Shown in pieces: positions 36,906 to 46,817 of a stretch of DNA of 64,000 bases (position 1 is its first letter; every line of letters starts with the position of its first letter). The DNA comes from Nitrospirota bacterium (GTDB lineage Bacteria > Nitrospirota > Nitrospiria > SBBL01 > JAADHI01), in contig JAJDBT010000021.1 in assembly GCA_029261215.1 (NCBI GenBank), forward strand, positions 22,091 to 86,090, read 5' to 3'. Under the pieces are notes generated by a model that saw only the letters and a program-made list of their open reading frames with translations, did not search any database and was not told where the DNA came from. Made by a program: the position numbers and the translations under genes.

Positions 36906-37781
36906 TTAAATGAGGCCGTATTCGGCCATTACTGTTTTTAAGCAGGCTTTATTGTCCTCGGAGATCGGGGTGAGCGGCAGCCGAACTTCCTCACTGCATT
37001 TTCCCATGAACGCAAGGGCCGCTTTGACGGGAATGGGATTGGTTTCCAAAAAGAGGACCTTATGAAGCGGATAAAGTCGGTTGTGCCAATCCTGTGCGCC
37101 TGCGATATCCCCGCTGAGGGCGGCGGTAGTCATTTTTGCCATATCGGCGGGTGCGATGTTTGCAGTGACCGAAATCGCCCCTTTTGCGCCAAGGGCCATC
37201 ATTGGAAGTGTGATGGCATCATCGCCAGAAATAACTGTAAGCCGTTTTCCGCAGAGGTGGATCAGTTCGGCCACTTGCTGGATTGAGCCGCTTCCCTCTT
37301 TGATACCGACAATACTTTTAAAGGGCATCAGGCGTGCGACTGTTTCGGGCAGCATGTTGACCCCCGTGCGACCGGGAATATTGTAAAGTACAATCGGAAT
37401 ATCAACGGACTCTGCTATTTTTTTATAATGCTGATAAAGCCCTTCTTGCGTGGGCTTGTTGTAATAGGGGGTAATGAGCAGCGCGCCATCCGCTCCGGCA
37501 GATTTGGCATGGAGCGTTAATGAGACGGCTTCTTCGGTGCTGTTGGAGCCGGACCCCGCAATCACGGGAATTCTGCCTCCCGTGACTTTCACCGTGAGCT
37601 CGATGACGCGTTTGTGTTCTTCGTGAGTGAGGGTTGCGGACTCTCCCGTTGTGCCGCAGGGCACAATGCCGTTGGTGCCAGCCGCTAGGTGGAACTCAAT
37701 CAATGCCGTTAAAGCCTCTTCATCTACCCGGCCCGCTTTAAACGGGGTGACAATCGCAACAATGGAACCTTGAAGATTCAT
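36906..37781 (-). CDS. dapA: 4-hydroxy-tetrahydrodipicolinate synthase DapA
   Basis: Condenses pyruvate and aspartate semialdehyde. 291 aa from the ATG at 37781 (MNLQGSIVAIVTPF), normal family length; the frame is open 96 bp further upstream into dapF, and that part has no family similarity. CGTTGESATLTHEEH carries the active-site Thr pair, YNIPGRTG the Tyr motif region, and IVGIKEGSG the Schiff-base Lys. Starts 25 bp after the dapF stop. Confidence 0.97.
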   Translation of the reverse strand: MNLQGSIVAIVTPFKAGRVDEEALTALIEFHLAAGTNGIVPCGTTGESATLTHEEHKRVIELTVKVTGGRIPVIAGSGSNSTEEAVSLTLHAKSAGADGALLITPYYNKPTQEGLYQHYKKIAESVDIPIVLYNIPGRTGVNMLPETVARLMPFKSIVGIKEGSGSIQQVAELIHLCGKRLTVISGDDAITLPMMALGAKGAISVTANIAPADMAKMTTAALSGDIAGAQDWHNRLYPLHKVLFLETNPIPVKAALAFMGKCSEEVRLPLTPISEDNKACLKTVMAEYGLI

Positions 37782-37806
37782 ATAAATACGCCTTTCCTTA
37801 AATACG

Positions 37807-38649
37807 CTAGATCTGCAGGGCTTCCTGCTCGATTTCCCCTTTATAAATAATCCGGGCATCTCCTTTGAGGCACACATCTTTAAAGGAGGATCCTTCCTGC
37901 CTGAAATCGATCTCCAGGGTCATGCCGCCGCGTGTCAGCAGGGAAACCGGAGACTCAACCTTGTCGAGTGCGGTTGCCACCAGGGCGGCGGCAATGGAGC
38001 CGGTGCCGCAGGCCAGGGTTTCATTTTCCACGCCGCGTTCATAGGTTCGGATCATCATTTTATGCCGGTCGGTGACCACCACAAAATTCGCATTGGTCCC
38101 TCCCGGTGCGAAGAGGTGATGATAGCGCGTTTTTCGTCCCAACTCGATAATGTCGATTTTTTCAAGATCATCCACAAAGTAGACCACGTGTTCGACGCCC
38201 GTATTCACAAAATGTCCGGTCAAAACCCGATCGCCGAGTTCGATCTCCATGCCCAGGTGAATGGGGGAAGGATCGGGAAGCTGTACCCGGACTTTCACCC
38301 CGTTTTCTTCAAGCACTTCCGCCTTGACGATCCCGGCTTTTGTTTCAAAGGTCTGTTTTGCAGGGGCAATTTTATTTTCATAGGCAAAACGTGCGGCGCA
38401 GCGCGTACCATTTGCGCACATATCGACTTCGCCCCCATCGGAATTAAAAAAGTGCCATCCAAAGTCTGCGATGCTGGAGGGTTTGATAAGAATCACGCCA
38501 TCGGCCCCGACTGACAGGCCCCGCCGACAGATTTTAGAGACAAACATCCGCATTTCATCCTGGGAAGGAATGGGCCGACGATAATCAATAATGATGAAGT
38601 CATTGCCGCTGCCGCTGAGTTTCCAAAAAGGGATCGGTTTACTTGACAT
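37807..38649 (-). CDS. dapF: Diaminopimelate epimerase DapF
   Basis: PLP-independent epimerase that makes meso-DAP from LL-DAP with two cysteines. 280 aa; both are seen, in MCANGTRCAARFAYE and in LACGTGSIAAA. The start SGSGNDFIIID is typical. Its ATG shares a base with the stop of the upstream small membrane-protein gene (TAATG), and an AAGGAGGG ribosome-binding site lies inside that gene. Confidence 0.97.
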   Translation of the reverse strand: MSSKPIPFWKLSGSGNDFIIIDYRRPIPSQDEMRMFVSKICRRGLSVGADGVILIKPSSIADFGWHFFNSDGGEVDMCANGTRCAARFAYENKIAPAKQTFETKAGIVKAEVLEENGVKVRVQLPDPSPIHLGMEIELGDRVLTGHFVNTGVEHVVYFVDDLEKIDIIELGRKTRYHHLFAPGGTNANFVVVTDRHKMMIRTYERGVENETLACGTGSIAAALVATALDKVESPVSLLTRGGMTLEIDFRQEGSSFKDVCLKGDARIIYKGEIEQEALQI

Positions 38650-39032
38650 TACATTTCCCTCCTTTTTCGAATGAGGGTCAATAGGGATTGGACTTCAGTT
38701 TCTACTATCTGGCGATCCAGCATGATTGTTTCAATCTGCTCACTGACTTCATAAAGCGCGGTTTTGTTGACTTGGTCTGACCAGGCTGCTTTGAAAAAAT
38801 CGGAAACCTCTTTGTGGACCGCTTCAGCCCCTTCCTGGGTATAATGACTTGGGAGCTGGGCCAAAAAGTTGTCATTTACCGCAAATTTTTCGTAAAAAGA
38901 AATCATGGATGCCTTCTCTGTCTGCTCCGCTTGACTGGCTGAAAAGTAAATGGCGAAGATCACGATGGCGCTTAGGCTTAAAAGCGTGATGAAAAATGCG
39001 GGGCCACCTGCTCTTTTCTTTCTTCTAATCAT
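38649..39032 (-). CDS. Small single-span membrane protein, unrecognised
   Basis: 127 aa. A basic N-terminus (MIRRKKRAGG) and one membrane segment (AFFITLLSLSAIVIFAIYF) are followed by a periplasmic, helix-rich region of about 95 residues with no cysteines. No family was recognised. It is translationally coupled to dapF (TAATG overlap) and stands 83 bp downstream of lysA, so it is cotranscribed with lysine genes, but its sequence gives no clue to a metabolic role. Confidence 0.65.
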   Translation of the reverse strand: MIRRKKRAGGPAFFITLLSLSAIVIFAIYFSASQAEQTEKASMISFYEKFAVNDNFLAQLPSHYTQEGAEAVHKEVSDFFKAAWSDQVNKTALYEVSEQIETIMLDRQIVETEVQSLLTLIRKRREM

Positions 39033-39115
39033 GGTGTTTGTCTATAAATACACAAAGTAAATGAAGAAAGTATACCCACACTGGGTGCCGGAGTTCTACC
39101 TTTTTTCTTTGAAGA

Positions 39116-40384
39116 CTAATCCTTGGGGCTCGTTAAAATCTCCGGAATCTGTTCTCCGCGCAATAGATCGTCCATCGTTTCGCGTGCACGGATAATATCA
39201 AATGATGTGCCGTGAACGAGGATTTCCGGGGGCCGGGGGCGTGCATTGTAATTTGAGGTCATCGTAAACGCGTAGGCCCCTGCACTCATGACCGCGAGCA
39301 GCTCCCCTGGCATCGCTTCCGGCAGTTCGCGATCCTGCGCCAAAAAATCACCGGATTCACAAATCGGACCTACGACATCCACGACCTTTTTTCCCCGGTG
39401 ATTTTCAAGCACGGGTTGAATGGCATGATAGGCCTGATAGAGGCTGGGCCGGATGAGGTCGTTCATGCCTGCATCCACAACGACAAAACTTTTGGCTTCC
39501 CCTTCTTTTGTATAAATCACACGTGTGACCAAAACCCCGGCATTGCCTGTCAGAGAGCGTCCCGGTTCGAGGATGATGTGGCATCCGCTCTTTTTTAAAA
39601 GCGGTAAAATGGCATCGGCCATGTCTTTTGGAAGCGGCGGACTTTCTGCATTGTAGGTAATGCCAAGCCCCCCCCCGATGTCCCAATACTGGATGTCCAT
39701 GTTTTGTGCGCGCAGGCCGTCAATGAGATCCGAGATCAACTGCAGGGCATCCACAAAGGGTTTCACCTCGGTTAATTGGGAGCCGATGTGTGAATGAATC
39801 CCGACGACTTTAATATGAGAAAGTCGTGCAGCCAAGTGGTATTCGGCGACGGCCTGTTTGATTTCGATCCCGAACTTGCTTTTTTTCAGGCCGGTGGAAA
39901 TATAAGGATGGGTATTGGGATTCACATTCGGGTTGACACGAAGCGCCACGGGCGCTTTCACGCCCATCTCTTTGGCCGTTTCATCAAGTGCGGTCAACTC
40001 TTGTGACGATTCGATGTTAAACATCAAAATCCCGGCCCGAAGCGCTGCGGCCATCTCTGGTTTTGTTTTGCCAACGCCTGCAAAGACGAGTTTTTTAGGG
40101 TCGATCCCGGCAGCGAGTGCACGATGCAGCTCTCCGCCGGAAACGATATCCGCCCCGCCGCCTTCATTGCCGAAGAGTTTCAGGACGGCGATATTGGCAT
40201 TGGCTTTAACCGCAAAGGCGATGAGATGCGGCACTTCTGCAAAAGCGTCTTTATAGGCACGAATCTGGCGCGTCAGAGTTTGATGGCTATAGGCAAAAAA
40301 CGGGGTACCGACTTTTTCCGCAATAGCGTCAAGGGAAACCCCTTCACAATAGAGGGTGCCGTTCTGGTACTGAAAATCCTGCAT
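39116..40384 (-). CDS. lysA: Diaminopimelate decarboxylase LysA
   Basis: PLP enzyme making lysine from meso-DAP. 422 aa, fold type III. The PLP lysine is K60 in AFAVKANANIAVLK; GGADIVSGGEL, HIGSQLTEV and the ICESGDFLAQDREL motif with the second-subunit Cys are all present. It completes the lysine route encoded by the dap genes downstream. Confidence 0.97.
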   Translation of the reverse strand: MQDFQYQNGTLYCEGVSLDAIAEKVGTPFFAYSHQTLTRQIRAYKDAFAEVPHLIAFAVKANANIAVLKLFGNEGGGADIVSGGELHRALAAGIDPKKLVFAGVGKTKPEMAAALRAGILMFNIESSQELTALDETAKEMGVKAPVALRVNPNVNPNTHPYISTGLKKSKFGIEIKQAVAEYHLAARLSHIKVVGIHSHIGSQLTEVKPFVDALQLISDLIDGLRAQNMDIQYWDIGGGLGITYNAESPPLPKDMADAILPLLKKSGCHIILEPGRSLTGNAGVLVTRVIYTKEGEAKSFVVVDAGMNDLIRPSLYQAYHAIQPVLENHRGKKVVDVVGPICESGDFLAQDRELPEAMPGELLAVMSAGAYAFTMTSNYNARPRPPEILVHGTSFDIIRARETMDDLLRGEQIPEILTSPKD

Positions 40385-40403
40385 GATGCTCCTTTATTGG
40401 CCT

Positions 40404-40649
40404 TTATGAATAGATAAATGAATACGAAGTGCTGCTTAAGTGGAATGGCATTTGTCCATGGACAGATTCCTCTGGCGGCACAGGCGATCCCTTTTTACCA
40501 CAGCCAGAAAAAAATAGAAAGACGATAAGGGCAAGAATAAGAAGTGTTTTTCGGTTGAAGGTTTCCGGTTTCCGGTCAGAATAAAGATGCCACTGGATTT
40601 CTTTTTTTATGTTTTTAACTGTCAACTGAAAACCGTTAACTGGGAACAT
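40404..40649 (-). CDS. Small LptM-like lipoprotein
   Basis: A short frame (81 aa at most) with a hydrophobic signal LLILALIVFLFFSGC and then CGKKGSPVPPEE, matching the CGxKGPxxxP start of LptM (YifL)-type lipoproteins, which help mature the LptD-LptE LPS translocon. E. coli yifL is next to dapF, and here it stands between argH and lysA, so the context agrees. The only ATG overlaps the end of argH by 14 bp and gives an implausible 35-residue leader; the true start is unclear. The leader region holds short runs such as GGTTTCCGGTTTCCGG that look repeat-derived. Confidence 0.6.
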   Translation of the reverse strand: MFPVNGFQLTVKNIKKEIQWHLYSDRKPETFNRKTLLILALIVFLFFSGCGKKGSPVPPEESVHGQMPFHLSSTSYSFIYS

Positions 40650-42081
40650 GTTTTGATGACTTTAATCTTTTGTTGATCTTGCGAATTTCTGCCTTGATTG
40701 ATTTGAGCGATGTGCCTCCGATTCCGCTTTTCTTTTCGATGGCCCCTTTCAGCGAGAGCCGCTCAAAGAGATCGTTTTCAAACAAGGGACAAAAAGATTG
40801 AAACGTCGTAAGGGTCCAAGTCTCAAAAGGGCTTTTGTCGTCGATGGATTTAAACACAATGAGCCCGACGACTTTGTGTGCCTGACGAAAGGGCAGGCCT
40901 TTCGTGACAAGATAATCCGCCAAATCGGTGGCAAGCAGCAAGCCGTCGCTTGCGGCTTCTGTCATGTGATCTTTCCGAAAATGGACTTCATCGGTCAGCC
41001 GTTTCATGATGCGAAGCGCACCCTGAATTGTTGTTACCGTGTCAAAAAGTGGTTCCTTGTCTTCCTGAAGGTCCCGGTTGTATGAGAGCGGCAGGCCTTT
41101 CATCATCGTCAAAATAGAGATCAAACTCCCGTAGACCCGTCCGGTTTTCCCGCGAATCAGCTCGAGCAAATCCGGGTTTTTTTTCTGAGGCATCATGCTG
41201 CTGCCGGTTGAAAGACGGTCTGGAAGTTCAAGGTAGCCAAATTCGGCTGAGGCCCATAAAATCCAGTCCTCGGACCAGCGCGAAAGATGCATCATCAGCA
41301 TTGATGCGGCGGAAAGATACTCTGTCACCGCATCCCGGTCGCAGACGGTGTCGAGGCTGTTGGCGGTGACGCCGGAAAATCCGAGTGCTGTTGCATTGGC
41401 TTTTCGGTCGAGGCCAAAACTGTTGCCCGCCAGTGCGCCCGCGCCGAGCGGAAGTTGATCAAGGCGTTTCAGGCTGTCCTGAAAACGGCCCCGGTCTCTC
41501 TCCAGCATTTCATAATAGGCGAGCAAGTGGTGAGCGAGGCTGACAGGCTGCGCCCTTTGCAGATGGGTGTAGCCGGGCAGGAAGGTTTCAATCTCGTTTT
41601 CGGCCCGCAGTACGATACTTTTTTGAAGCGCTGTAATCAGATCAAGGGTTCGTGCGGTTTCGGCCCGGAGAAAGAGACGCAGATCGAGCGCAACCTGATC
41701 GTTCCGGCTTCGGCCCGTGTGCAGTTTTCCGCCGACGTCGCCGACCTTTTCGACGAGGCGGCGTTCGATATGCATGTGGATGTCTTCATCTAGCAAGGGG
41801 TGTTTGGCAAGATCCGCCGGTGTTTCTTGTTCCATCTCCAGCGCGATCTCTTTTAAACCTTTGATCAGGGTCTTTTTTTCCGTTTCGCTTAAGAGTCCGG
41901 CGCGGGCAAGTCCCTCTGTGTGGGCGATGCTGCCTTGAATATCATAGGGAAAAAGCACACGATCAAAAGTAAAAGAGGTTGTAAAAACGGCCGCATCCGG
42001 ATCAGCCGCTTCCTTAAAACGCCCTTCCCATGCAGCACTTTCCCATTGACTTTTATTCGTTGATTTTTTCTTTTTGGGCAT
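40636..42081 (-). CDS. argH: Argininosuccinate lyase ArgH
   Basis: Last arginine enzyme, fumarase/aspartase superfamily. 481 aa with KLHTGRSRNDQVALDLRL, GYTHLQRAQPVSLAHH and the superfamily signature GSSMMPQKKNPD containing the active-site loop Ser. It is separated from argG by the Clp-fold protease pair. Confidence 0.97.
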   Translation of the reverse strand: MPKKKKSTNKSQWESAAWEGRFKEAADPDAAVFTTSFTFDRVLFPYDIQGSIAHTEGLARAGLLSETEKKTLIKGLKEIALEMEQETPADLAKHPLLDEDIHMHIERRLVEKVGDVGGKLHTGRSRNDQVALDLRLFLRAETARTLDLITALQKSIVLRAENEIETFLPGYTHLQRAQPVSLAHHLLAYYEMLERDRGRFQDSLKRLDQLPLGAGALAGNSFGLDRKANATALGFSGVTANSLDTVCDRDAVTEYLSAASMLMMHLSRWSEDWILWASAEFGYLELPDRLSTGSSMMPQKKNPDLLELIRGKTGRVYGSLISILTMMKGLPLSYNRDLQEDKEPLFDTVTTIQGALRIMKRLTDEVHFRKDHMTEAASDGLLLATDLADYLVTKGLPFRQAHKVVGLIVFKSIDDKSPFETWTLTTFQSFCPLFENDLFERLSLKGAIEKKSGIGGTSLKSIKAEIRKINKRLKSSKHVPS

Positions 42082-42158
42082 GAGATCTGAAATGTAGTCC
42101 CTCTGTAATGAATTGCTAGGTTTTTGTTGTAGATATTTTGCTTGGCAAGCAGTAAAGG

Positions 42159-43046
42159 TTAGTCTTGAGAAAAATTATTAATATACCTTCTTTTTTTGTT
42201 ATTTATTATTATTTTTTGTGCAGACGTTCTCTGAAAAAGCAAAATCGCAGAGTGATAAATTGAAAGGATGAGGTCTTCTAGTTCTTTATCCGTTCTTAAA
42301 TCTTTTACCGCCAACCCTTTGTCTATTGCAACATCTAAACTGATTCCTTTGCCGTGTGAAGAATGATCTTCGTGGCTGTTCAAAAATTTAGCAAGTTCTG
42401 TGATCTTTTTTTTATTCTTACAGTTCCGTTGTGCTAAAAGTGTATCAAGATATTTTAATGAGTTGTTCTTCATGTTTTCAGCCGCTTTCAGCTGACCAAA
42501 TGGAACCTGTTTTAACCGTTCACTCCACAACAGAGCTTTTGTTGGATCTTCGGAGACATCTTGAAAAGCGCTGTTAAACTCATTAATGATGGCATCAACA
42601 GGAACATAATTCCCGTTTAGATATACTTGAGGGTCAGTTGGCCCGATACTGGAATATGGCCCCATGTAAATTTCATCTGAAGCGCAGGCAATCAAAGTTC
42701 CTCCACTCATTGCAAGGTGTGGAATAAAAACTCGGATATGACTGTAAGTCTGGTGCAAATAGGTGATGATTCTTTTTGTGGCTTCGTAGTCACCACCTGG
42801 GGTATGGAGTATGAGGTCTAGATGTTCTTTATCGACACCTTTGGAGCACGTCATAAACCCCTGAATATCTTGGTCTATTATAGAATGAAACGGGGAAGGC
42901 ACGGGTGGTTTAATAACAGAAAAAGCTGACATGTAGCATATGGAAGTTCTTTTTGTGTACTTACTTAAATTTACTAGATATTTTTCTAGGATCCGTAAAG
43001 GACTCAGGCTGTCTATCTCGTTAAGGATACTATCCCATGTAGGCAT
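42159..43046 (-). CDS. SDH-family Clp-fold serine proteinase
   Basis: 295 aa of the serine-dehydrogenase-proteinase (SDH) branch of the Clp/crotonase fold, related to SppA. LDLILHTPGGDYEATKRIITYL carries the oxyanion glycines; the nucleophile is Ser114 in LAMSGGTLIACASDEI; MGPYSSIGPTDPQVY is the second signature, and a conserved Lys lies in the LKAAENMKNN helix. No signal peptide or membrane span is present, so it should act in the cytoplasm. It starts 17 bp inside the end of the 62-aa gene upstream. The base composition (AT-rich, many AAA and TTT codons) differs from the arg genes on both sides, suggesting insertion. Confidence 0.85.
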   Translation of the reverse strand: MPTWDSILNEIDSLSPLRILEKYLVNLSKYTKRTSICYMSAFSVIKPPVPSPFHSIIDQDIQGFMTCSKGVDKEHLDLILHTPGGDYEATKRIITYLHQTYSHIRVFIPHLAMSGGTLIACASDEIYMGPYSSIGPTDPQVYLNGNYVPVDAIINEFNSAFQDVSEDPTKALLWSERLKQVPFGQLKAAENMKNNSLKYLDTLLAQRNCKNKKKITELAKFLNSHEDHSSHGKGISLDVAIDKGLAVKDLRTDKELEDLILSIYHSAILLFQRTSAQKIIINNKKRRYINNFSQD

Positions 43047-43218
43047 TCATTTGACCCGAAGTAAATGTGAATTTGGATGTGGATGAAGACGAATATTTTT
43101 CCAGTGTTTCTTTTGCTTTTTGTATTTCTTCTGCTTTTGGACTTTTATTCAATTGGCTCTGTGCTTTTTCATTCACAAATTCAGCAATTTCTGTCATATT
43201 TTTTCTTTTTACTGTCAT
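43030..43218 (-). CDS. 62-aa protein coupled to the Clp-fold protease
   Basis: A small, charged, mostly helical protein (MTVKRKNMTEIAEFVNEKAQ..., then a Ser/Thr-rich stretch and FTFTSGQMNAYMG). AGGGGAG lies 6 nt before the ATG at 43218, a strong ribosome-binding site, and its 3' end overlaps the protease gene by 17 bp. No family was recognised. Coupling suggests a partner, adaptor, inhibitor or substrate of the protease; which one cannot be told. Confidence 0.7.
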   Translation of the reverse strand: MTVKRKNMTEIAEFVNEKAQSQLNKSPKAEEIQKAKETLEKYSSSSTSKFTFTSGQMNAYMG

Positions 43219-43300
43219 GTTGCTCCCCTAAAAGTTTATACATTGCTGACACCTTCACGAATTATAATATAACATATGATCAATTAGATAATCTAAGGCT

Positions 43301-44518
43301 CTATCTCACATTATTATAATCTTTCATGGTCTGCAACTTCAGACGAAGCGCATTCAGGCGAATAAAGCCTTCGGCTTCTTTTTGAACATAGACCGTGTCT
43401 TTTTCAAAGGTAGAGATTTCCGGGCGATAAAGCGACTGCGGCGCTTTTCGGCCAATGACCATGACATTCCCTTTATAGAGTTTCAAGCGGGCAGTGCCGG
43501 TGACGCCTTTTTGGGCCTTGTCCATGAGTGTTTGCAGCAGTTCCCGTTCGGGGGAAAACCAGTATCCGTTATAGAGCATTGAGGCATATTGCGGAATGAG
43601 GCTGTCGCGCAAATGCAGTACTTCTCGGTCGAGCGTGATCGATTCGATCGCGCGGTGCGCGGTGTGTAGTATGGTTCCGCCCGGTGTTTCGTAAACGCCT
43701 CTGGACTTCATGCCGACATATCGGTTTTCAACGAGATCGACCCGGCCGATGCCGTGTTTTCCACCGATTTGATTCAGTTTTTCAATCAGGGTTGCCGGGG
43801 AAAAGGGCCTTCCGTCTATTGAGACAGGATTGCCTTCTTTGTATTCAATCTCGATCGTGAGGGCTTCATCGGGCGCGGCTTCGGGGGAAACCGTGGTGCC
43901 AAACATGGATTCGGACGGCGCCGTCCAGGGGTCTTCCAGCACGCCGCCTTCGTAACTCACGTGAAAAAGGTTCCGGTCAATGCTGTAGGGTTTGTCTGCG
44001 GTGGCTTCGACAGGGATATCGTATTTTTTTGTATAGGCGATTAAATCGGAGCGGGACTGAAATTCCCAATCCCGCCAGGGGGCGATAATTTTGATCTTGG
44101 GATCGATAGACAGATAAGCGAGTTCAAAACGTACCTGATCATTGCCCTTGCCCGTCGCCCCGTGCGCCACGGCATCCGCGCCTTCTTCCTTTGCGATTTC
44201 CATCTGTCTTTTGGCAATCAACGGGCGGGCGATGGAGGTACCCAAAAGATACACCCCTTCATAAACGGCGTTCGCACGCAGCATCGGGAAGATATAATCT
44301 TCGGCGAAGGTTTCCCTGAGGTCGGTAATATAGACTTTGGAGGCCCCGGTCTTTTTGGCCTTTTCCGTTAAGGGAGAGAGTTCCTCTCCCTGTCCCAAAT
44401 CTGCGCAATAGGCGATTACTTCGCAGGCATAGGTTTCTTTTATCCAGCGAATAATCACGGAGGTGTCGAGCCCGCCGGAATACGCGAGAACGACTTTTTT
44501 AATGTTTTGTGTATTCAT
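43301..44518 (-). CDS. argG: Argininosuccinate synthase ArgG
   Basis: Joins citrulline and aspartate with ATP. 405 aa; the ATP-PP loop [27 protein letters not shown] and [13 protein letters not shown] are conserved. Its ATG overlaps the argF stop by 4 bp (ATGA). Final gene of the argD-argF-argG run. Confidence 0.97.
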   Translation of the reverse strand: MNTQNIKKVVLAYSGGLDTSVIIRWIKETYACEVIAYCADLGQGEELSPLTEKAKKTGASKVYITDLRETFAEDYIFPMLRANAVYEGVYLLGTSIARPLIAKRQMEIAKEEGADAVAHGATGKGNDQVRFELAYLSIDPKIKIIAPWRDWEFQSRSDLIAYTKKYDIPVEATADKPYSIDRNLFHVSYEGGVLEDPWTAPSESMFGTTVSPEAAPDEALTIEIEYKEGNPVSIDGRPFSPATLIEKLNQIGGKHGIGRVDLVENRYVGMKSRGVYETPGGTILHTAHRAIESITLDREVLHLRDSLIPQYASMLYNGYWFSPERELLQTLMDKAQKGVTGTARLKLYKGNVMVIGRKAPQSLYRPEISTFEKDTVYVQKEAEGFIRLNALRLKLQTMKDYNNVR

Positions 44519-45432
44519 CGTTTAAGGTAAAACTCCAAAATAGCTTGTTGTACAGGAAGCCGGTTGGTCGCCTGTTCGAAAATGACCGAATTGGGGCCAT
44601 CCATGACTGCGCCTGTGATTTCTTCACCCCGGTGCGCGGGAAGACAATGCATCACGAGGCAATCAGCTTTGGCCTTTGAAAGCAGGTCTTCATTGATCTG
44701 GTAGGGTTTAAGGGCCTTCATGAGCGATGCTTTTTTATCTTCATCTCCCATCGAGACCCAAACGTCAGTGTACAGAATATCCGCATCTTCTGCGGCCTTG
44801 GCCGGATCGGGTTCCAGTGTGATTTTGCTTCCCTTTATTTCAGCGAGGGTTTCTGCCTTTGTCACAATGTCTTTGTTCGGCTGGCGCGATTTTGGGGAGG
44901 AGATGGTGATATCCATACCGACCTTTGCCCCGCCGATCAGGAGAGAATGTGCCACGTTATTGCCATCACCGATATAGGTCAATTTCTGTCCCTTTAAAGG
45001 CCCCCGGTTTTGATAGATGGTGAACAAATCGGTCAGAATCTGGCAGGGATGATAAAGATCCGTCAGTCCGTTGATGACCGGAACCGTGGCATGTTTTGCC
45101 CAGAGCTCCATATCTTCCTGCGCGTAGGTTCGGATGATGAGGCCATCAAGATAAGAGGAAAGCACGCGCGCAGTATCTTCAATACTTTCTCCTCGTTTGA
45201 CCTGAATTTCATCAAAAGAAAGAAACAAGGGGTGTCCGCCCATGCGTGTGATTCCCACGTCGAAAGAGACGCGTGTCCGTGTGGATGCTTTTTCAAAGAG
45301 CAGTCCAATGGACTGGTTTTCAAGCGGCCTAAGCAGCACAAAGCCTTTTTTGTATTCCCCGGCCCGCTTCATGATCCAGTTAAAATCTTTTAATGGGAGG
45401 GAGATGAGGTTGAGAAGGTCACGTTTTGGCAT
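44515..45432 (-). CDS. argF: Ornithine carbamoyltransferase ArgF
   Basis: Forms citrulline from ornithine and carbamoyl phosphate. 305 aa with the carbamoyl-phosphate loop [11 protein letters not shown], the HPCQILTDL motif, and the ornithine site [10 protein letters not shown]. It begins 14 bp inside the end of argD and is coupled to argG downstream. Confidence 0.97.
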   Translation of the reverse strand: MPKRDLLNLISLPLKDFNWIMKRAGEYKKGFVLLRPLENQSIGLLFEKASTRTRVSFDVGITRMGGHPLFLSFDEIQVKRGESIEDTARVLSSYLDGLIIRTYAQEDMELWAKHATVPVINGLTDLYHPCQILTDLFTIYQNRGPLKGQKLTYIGDGNNVAHSLLIGGAKVGMDITISSPKSRQPNKDIVTKAETLAEIKGSKITLEPDPAKAAEDADILYTDVWVSMGDEDKKASLMKALKPYQINEDLLSKAKADCLVMHCLPAHRGEEITGAVMDGPNSVIFEQATNRLPVQQAILEFYLKR

Positions 45433-46669
45433 TGAACTGCTCCACTAAAATTGCAGATAAGATTGAATACATCCGGTTGATTTCTTCTGCCTGAATCGTA
45501 AGCGGCGGAATCAGCCGAAGGGTTTTTTCAGAAGTGCGATTGAGTAAGACTCCCCGTCTCATGGCGGTCTCAATGACCGGGATGGCGGGAATCGCAAGAT
45601 CCATGGCAATCATCAAGCCTCTGCCGCGAAGGTCGGTAATCACGCCTGTTTTGTCCCGAAGATCGGAAAACCGCGCCCACAAATCGGCGCCGCGTTCCCG
45701 CACCTGTTTTAGAAAGGAGGCTTGTGTGATCCGGTCCAAAACAGCCATGCCGGCCCGGCAGACCAGAGGGTTGCCGCCAAAGGTGGAGGCATGTGTTCCG
45801 GGCTTAAAGCTGAGCGCCACTTTATCTTTTGCCAGGAGCGCCCCGATGGGAAGTCCTCCGCCAAGTCCTTTGGCGAGGGTCAGGATATCCGGCTCAATGC
45901 CTTCATCCTGATAGGCAAAAAGATGTCCTGTTCGTCCCATGCCGGTTTGCACTTCGTCAAAGATCAGCAAAAGTCCGTGTTTATCGCATAACTTGCGAAC
46001 CGCAGCAAGGTATCCGGGCGAAGGGACACGAACACCGCCTTCGCCCTGAATGGGCTCAAGCATGACTGCGGCCGTTTGGGGGCCGACGGCGGTTTCGATG
46101 GCCTGAATGTCATTAAAAGGCACGTGTTTAAATCCGGGGACCAGGGGTTCGAAGCCCTGTTGATACTTTGTTTGGCCGGTCGCTGAAAGTGCGGTCAGGG
46201 TTCGGCCATGAAAAGACTGCTCCGCTGTAATAATCTCAAATTGGTTCCCGGCCATGTTTTCATGTGCGTATATGCGGGCGAGTTTGATCGCGGCCTCGAC
46301 CGATTCCGCGCCACTGTTGCAAAAGAAAACCTTGTCCGCAAAAGAGTGTTCGACCAGGGCTTGGGCCAGCTGGATTTGAGGCAGGTTGTAATAAAGGTTG
46401 GAAACATGCAGTAAGGTTTCTGCCTGATCCTGTACCGCGTTGACCAAGAGCGGATCGCAATGTCCCAGGGCATTTACGGCGACGCCGCTCACAAAATCGA
46501 GATAGGTATTCCCGTCAACATCCGCCACCGTGGCGCCGTCACCCTGTGTCAGCACCAAGGGAAAACGGGCGTAGGTCGGCATGAGGACTTTATCGCCTTT
46601 AGTGATCCAGTGTTTTGTCTGTTCGGGCATGGCGTCACATTCTGAAAGAAAAGGGGCTTTATATAGCAT
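45419..46669 (-). CDS. argD: Acetylornithine aminotransferase ArgD
   Basis: Class III PLP aminotransferase making N-acetylornithine. LDFVSGVAVNALGHCDP, FFCNSGAESVEAAIKLAR, LIFDEVQTGMGRTG and the PLP lysine in LTLAKGLGGGLPIGA are clear. Family length is about 400 aa. The frame opens at a TTG (46720); ATG 46669 has a weak GAGAG upstream and ATG 46630 fits the family start best; either is possible. First gene of the arg run, divergent from the PilZ gene. The same enzyme family can act in lysine synthesis, but DapL makes that unnecessary here. Confidence 0.95.
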   Translation of the reverse strand: MLYKAPFLSECDAMPEQTKHWITKGDKVLMPTYARFPLVLTQGDGATVADVDGNTYLDFVSGVAVNALGHCDPLLVNAVQDQAETLLHVSNLYYNLPQIQLAQALVEHSFADKVFFCNSGAESVEAAIKLARIYAHENMAGNQFEIITAEQSFHGRTLTALSATGQTKYQQGFEPLVPGFKHVPFNDIQAIETAVGPQTAAVMLEPIQGEGGVRVPSPGYLAAVRKLCDKHGLLLIFDEVQTGMGRTGHLFAYQDEGIEPDILTLAKGLGGGLPIGALLAKDKVALSFKPGTHASTFGGNPLVCRAGMAVLDRITQASFLKQVRERGADLWARFSDLRDKTGVITDLRGRGLMIAMDLAIPAIPVIETAMRRGVLLNRTSEKTLRLIPPLTIQAEEINRMYSILSAILVEQFNAKT

Positions 46670-46817
46670 AGTGCTCTCTTTAGGTGCAATAGAGGCCATG
46701 CGAACCGGGCCTTGTTTCAAAAAAATTGCCTAGAGTCACAAGCCCTGGTGTGTTCAGAATAACATGGTATGCTTAAATCTGACTTTTAGAAAACCACGTA
46801 ATCATGGAGGCATTGTG

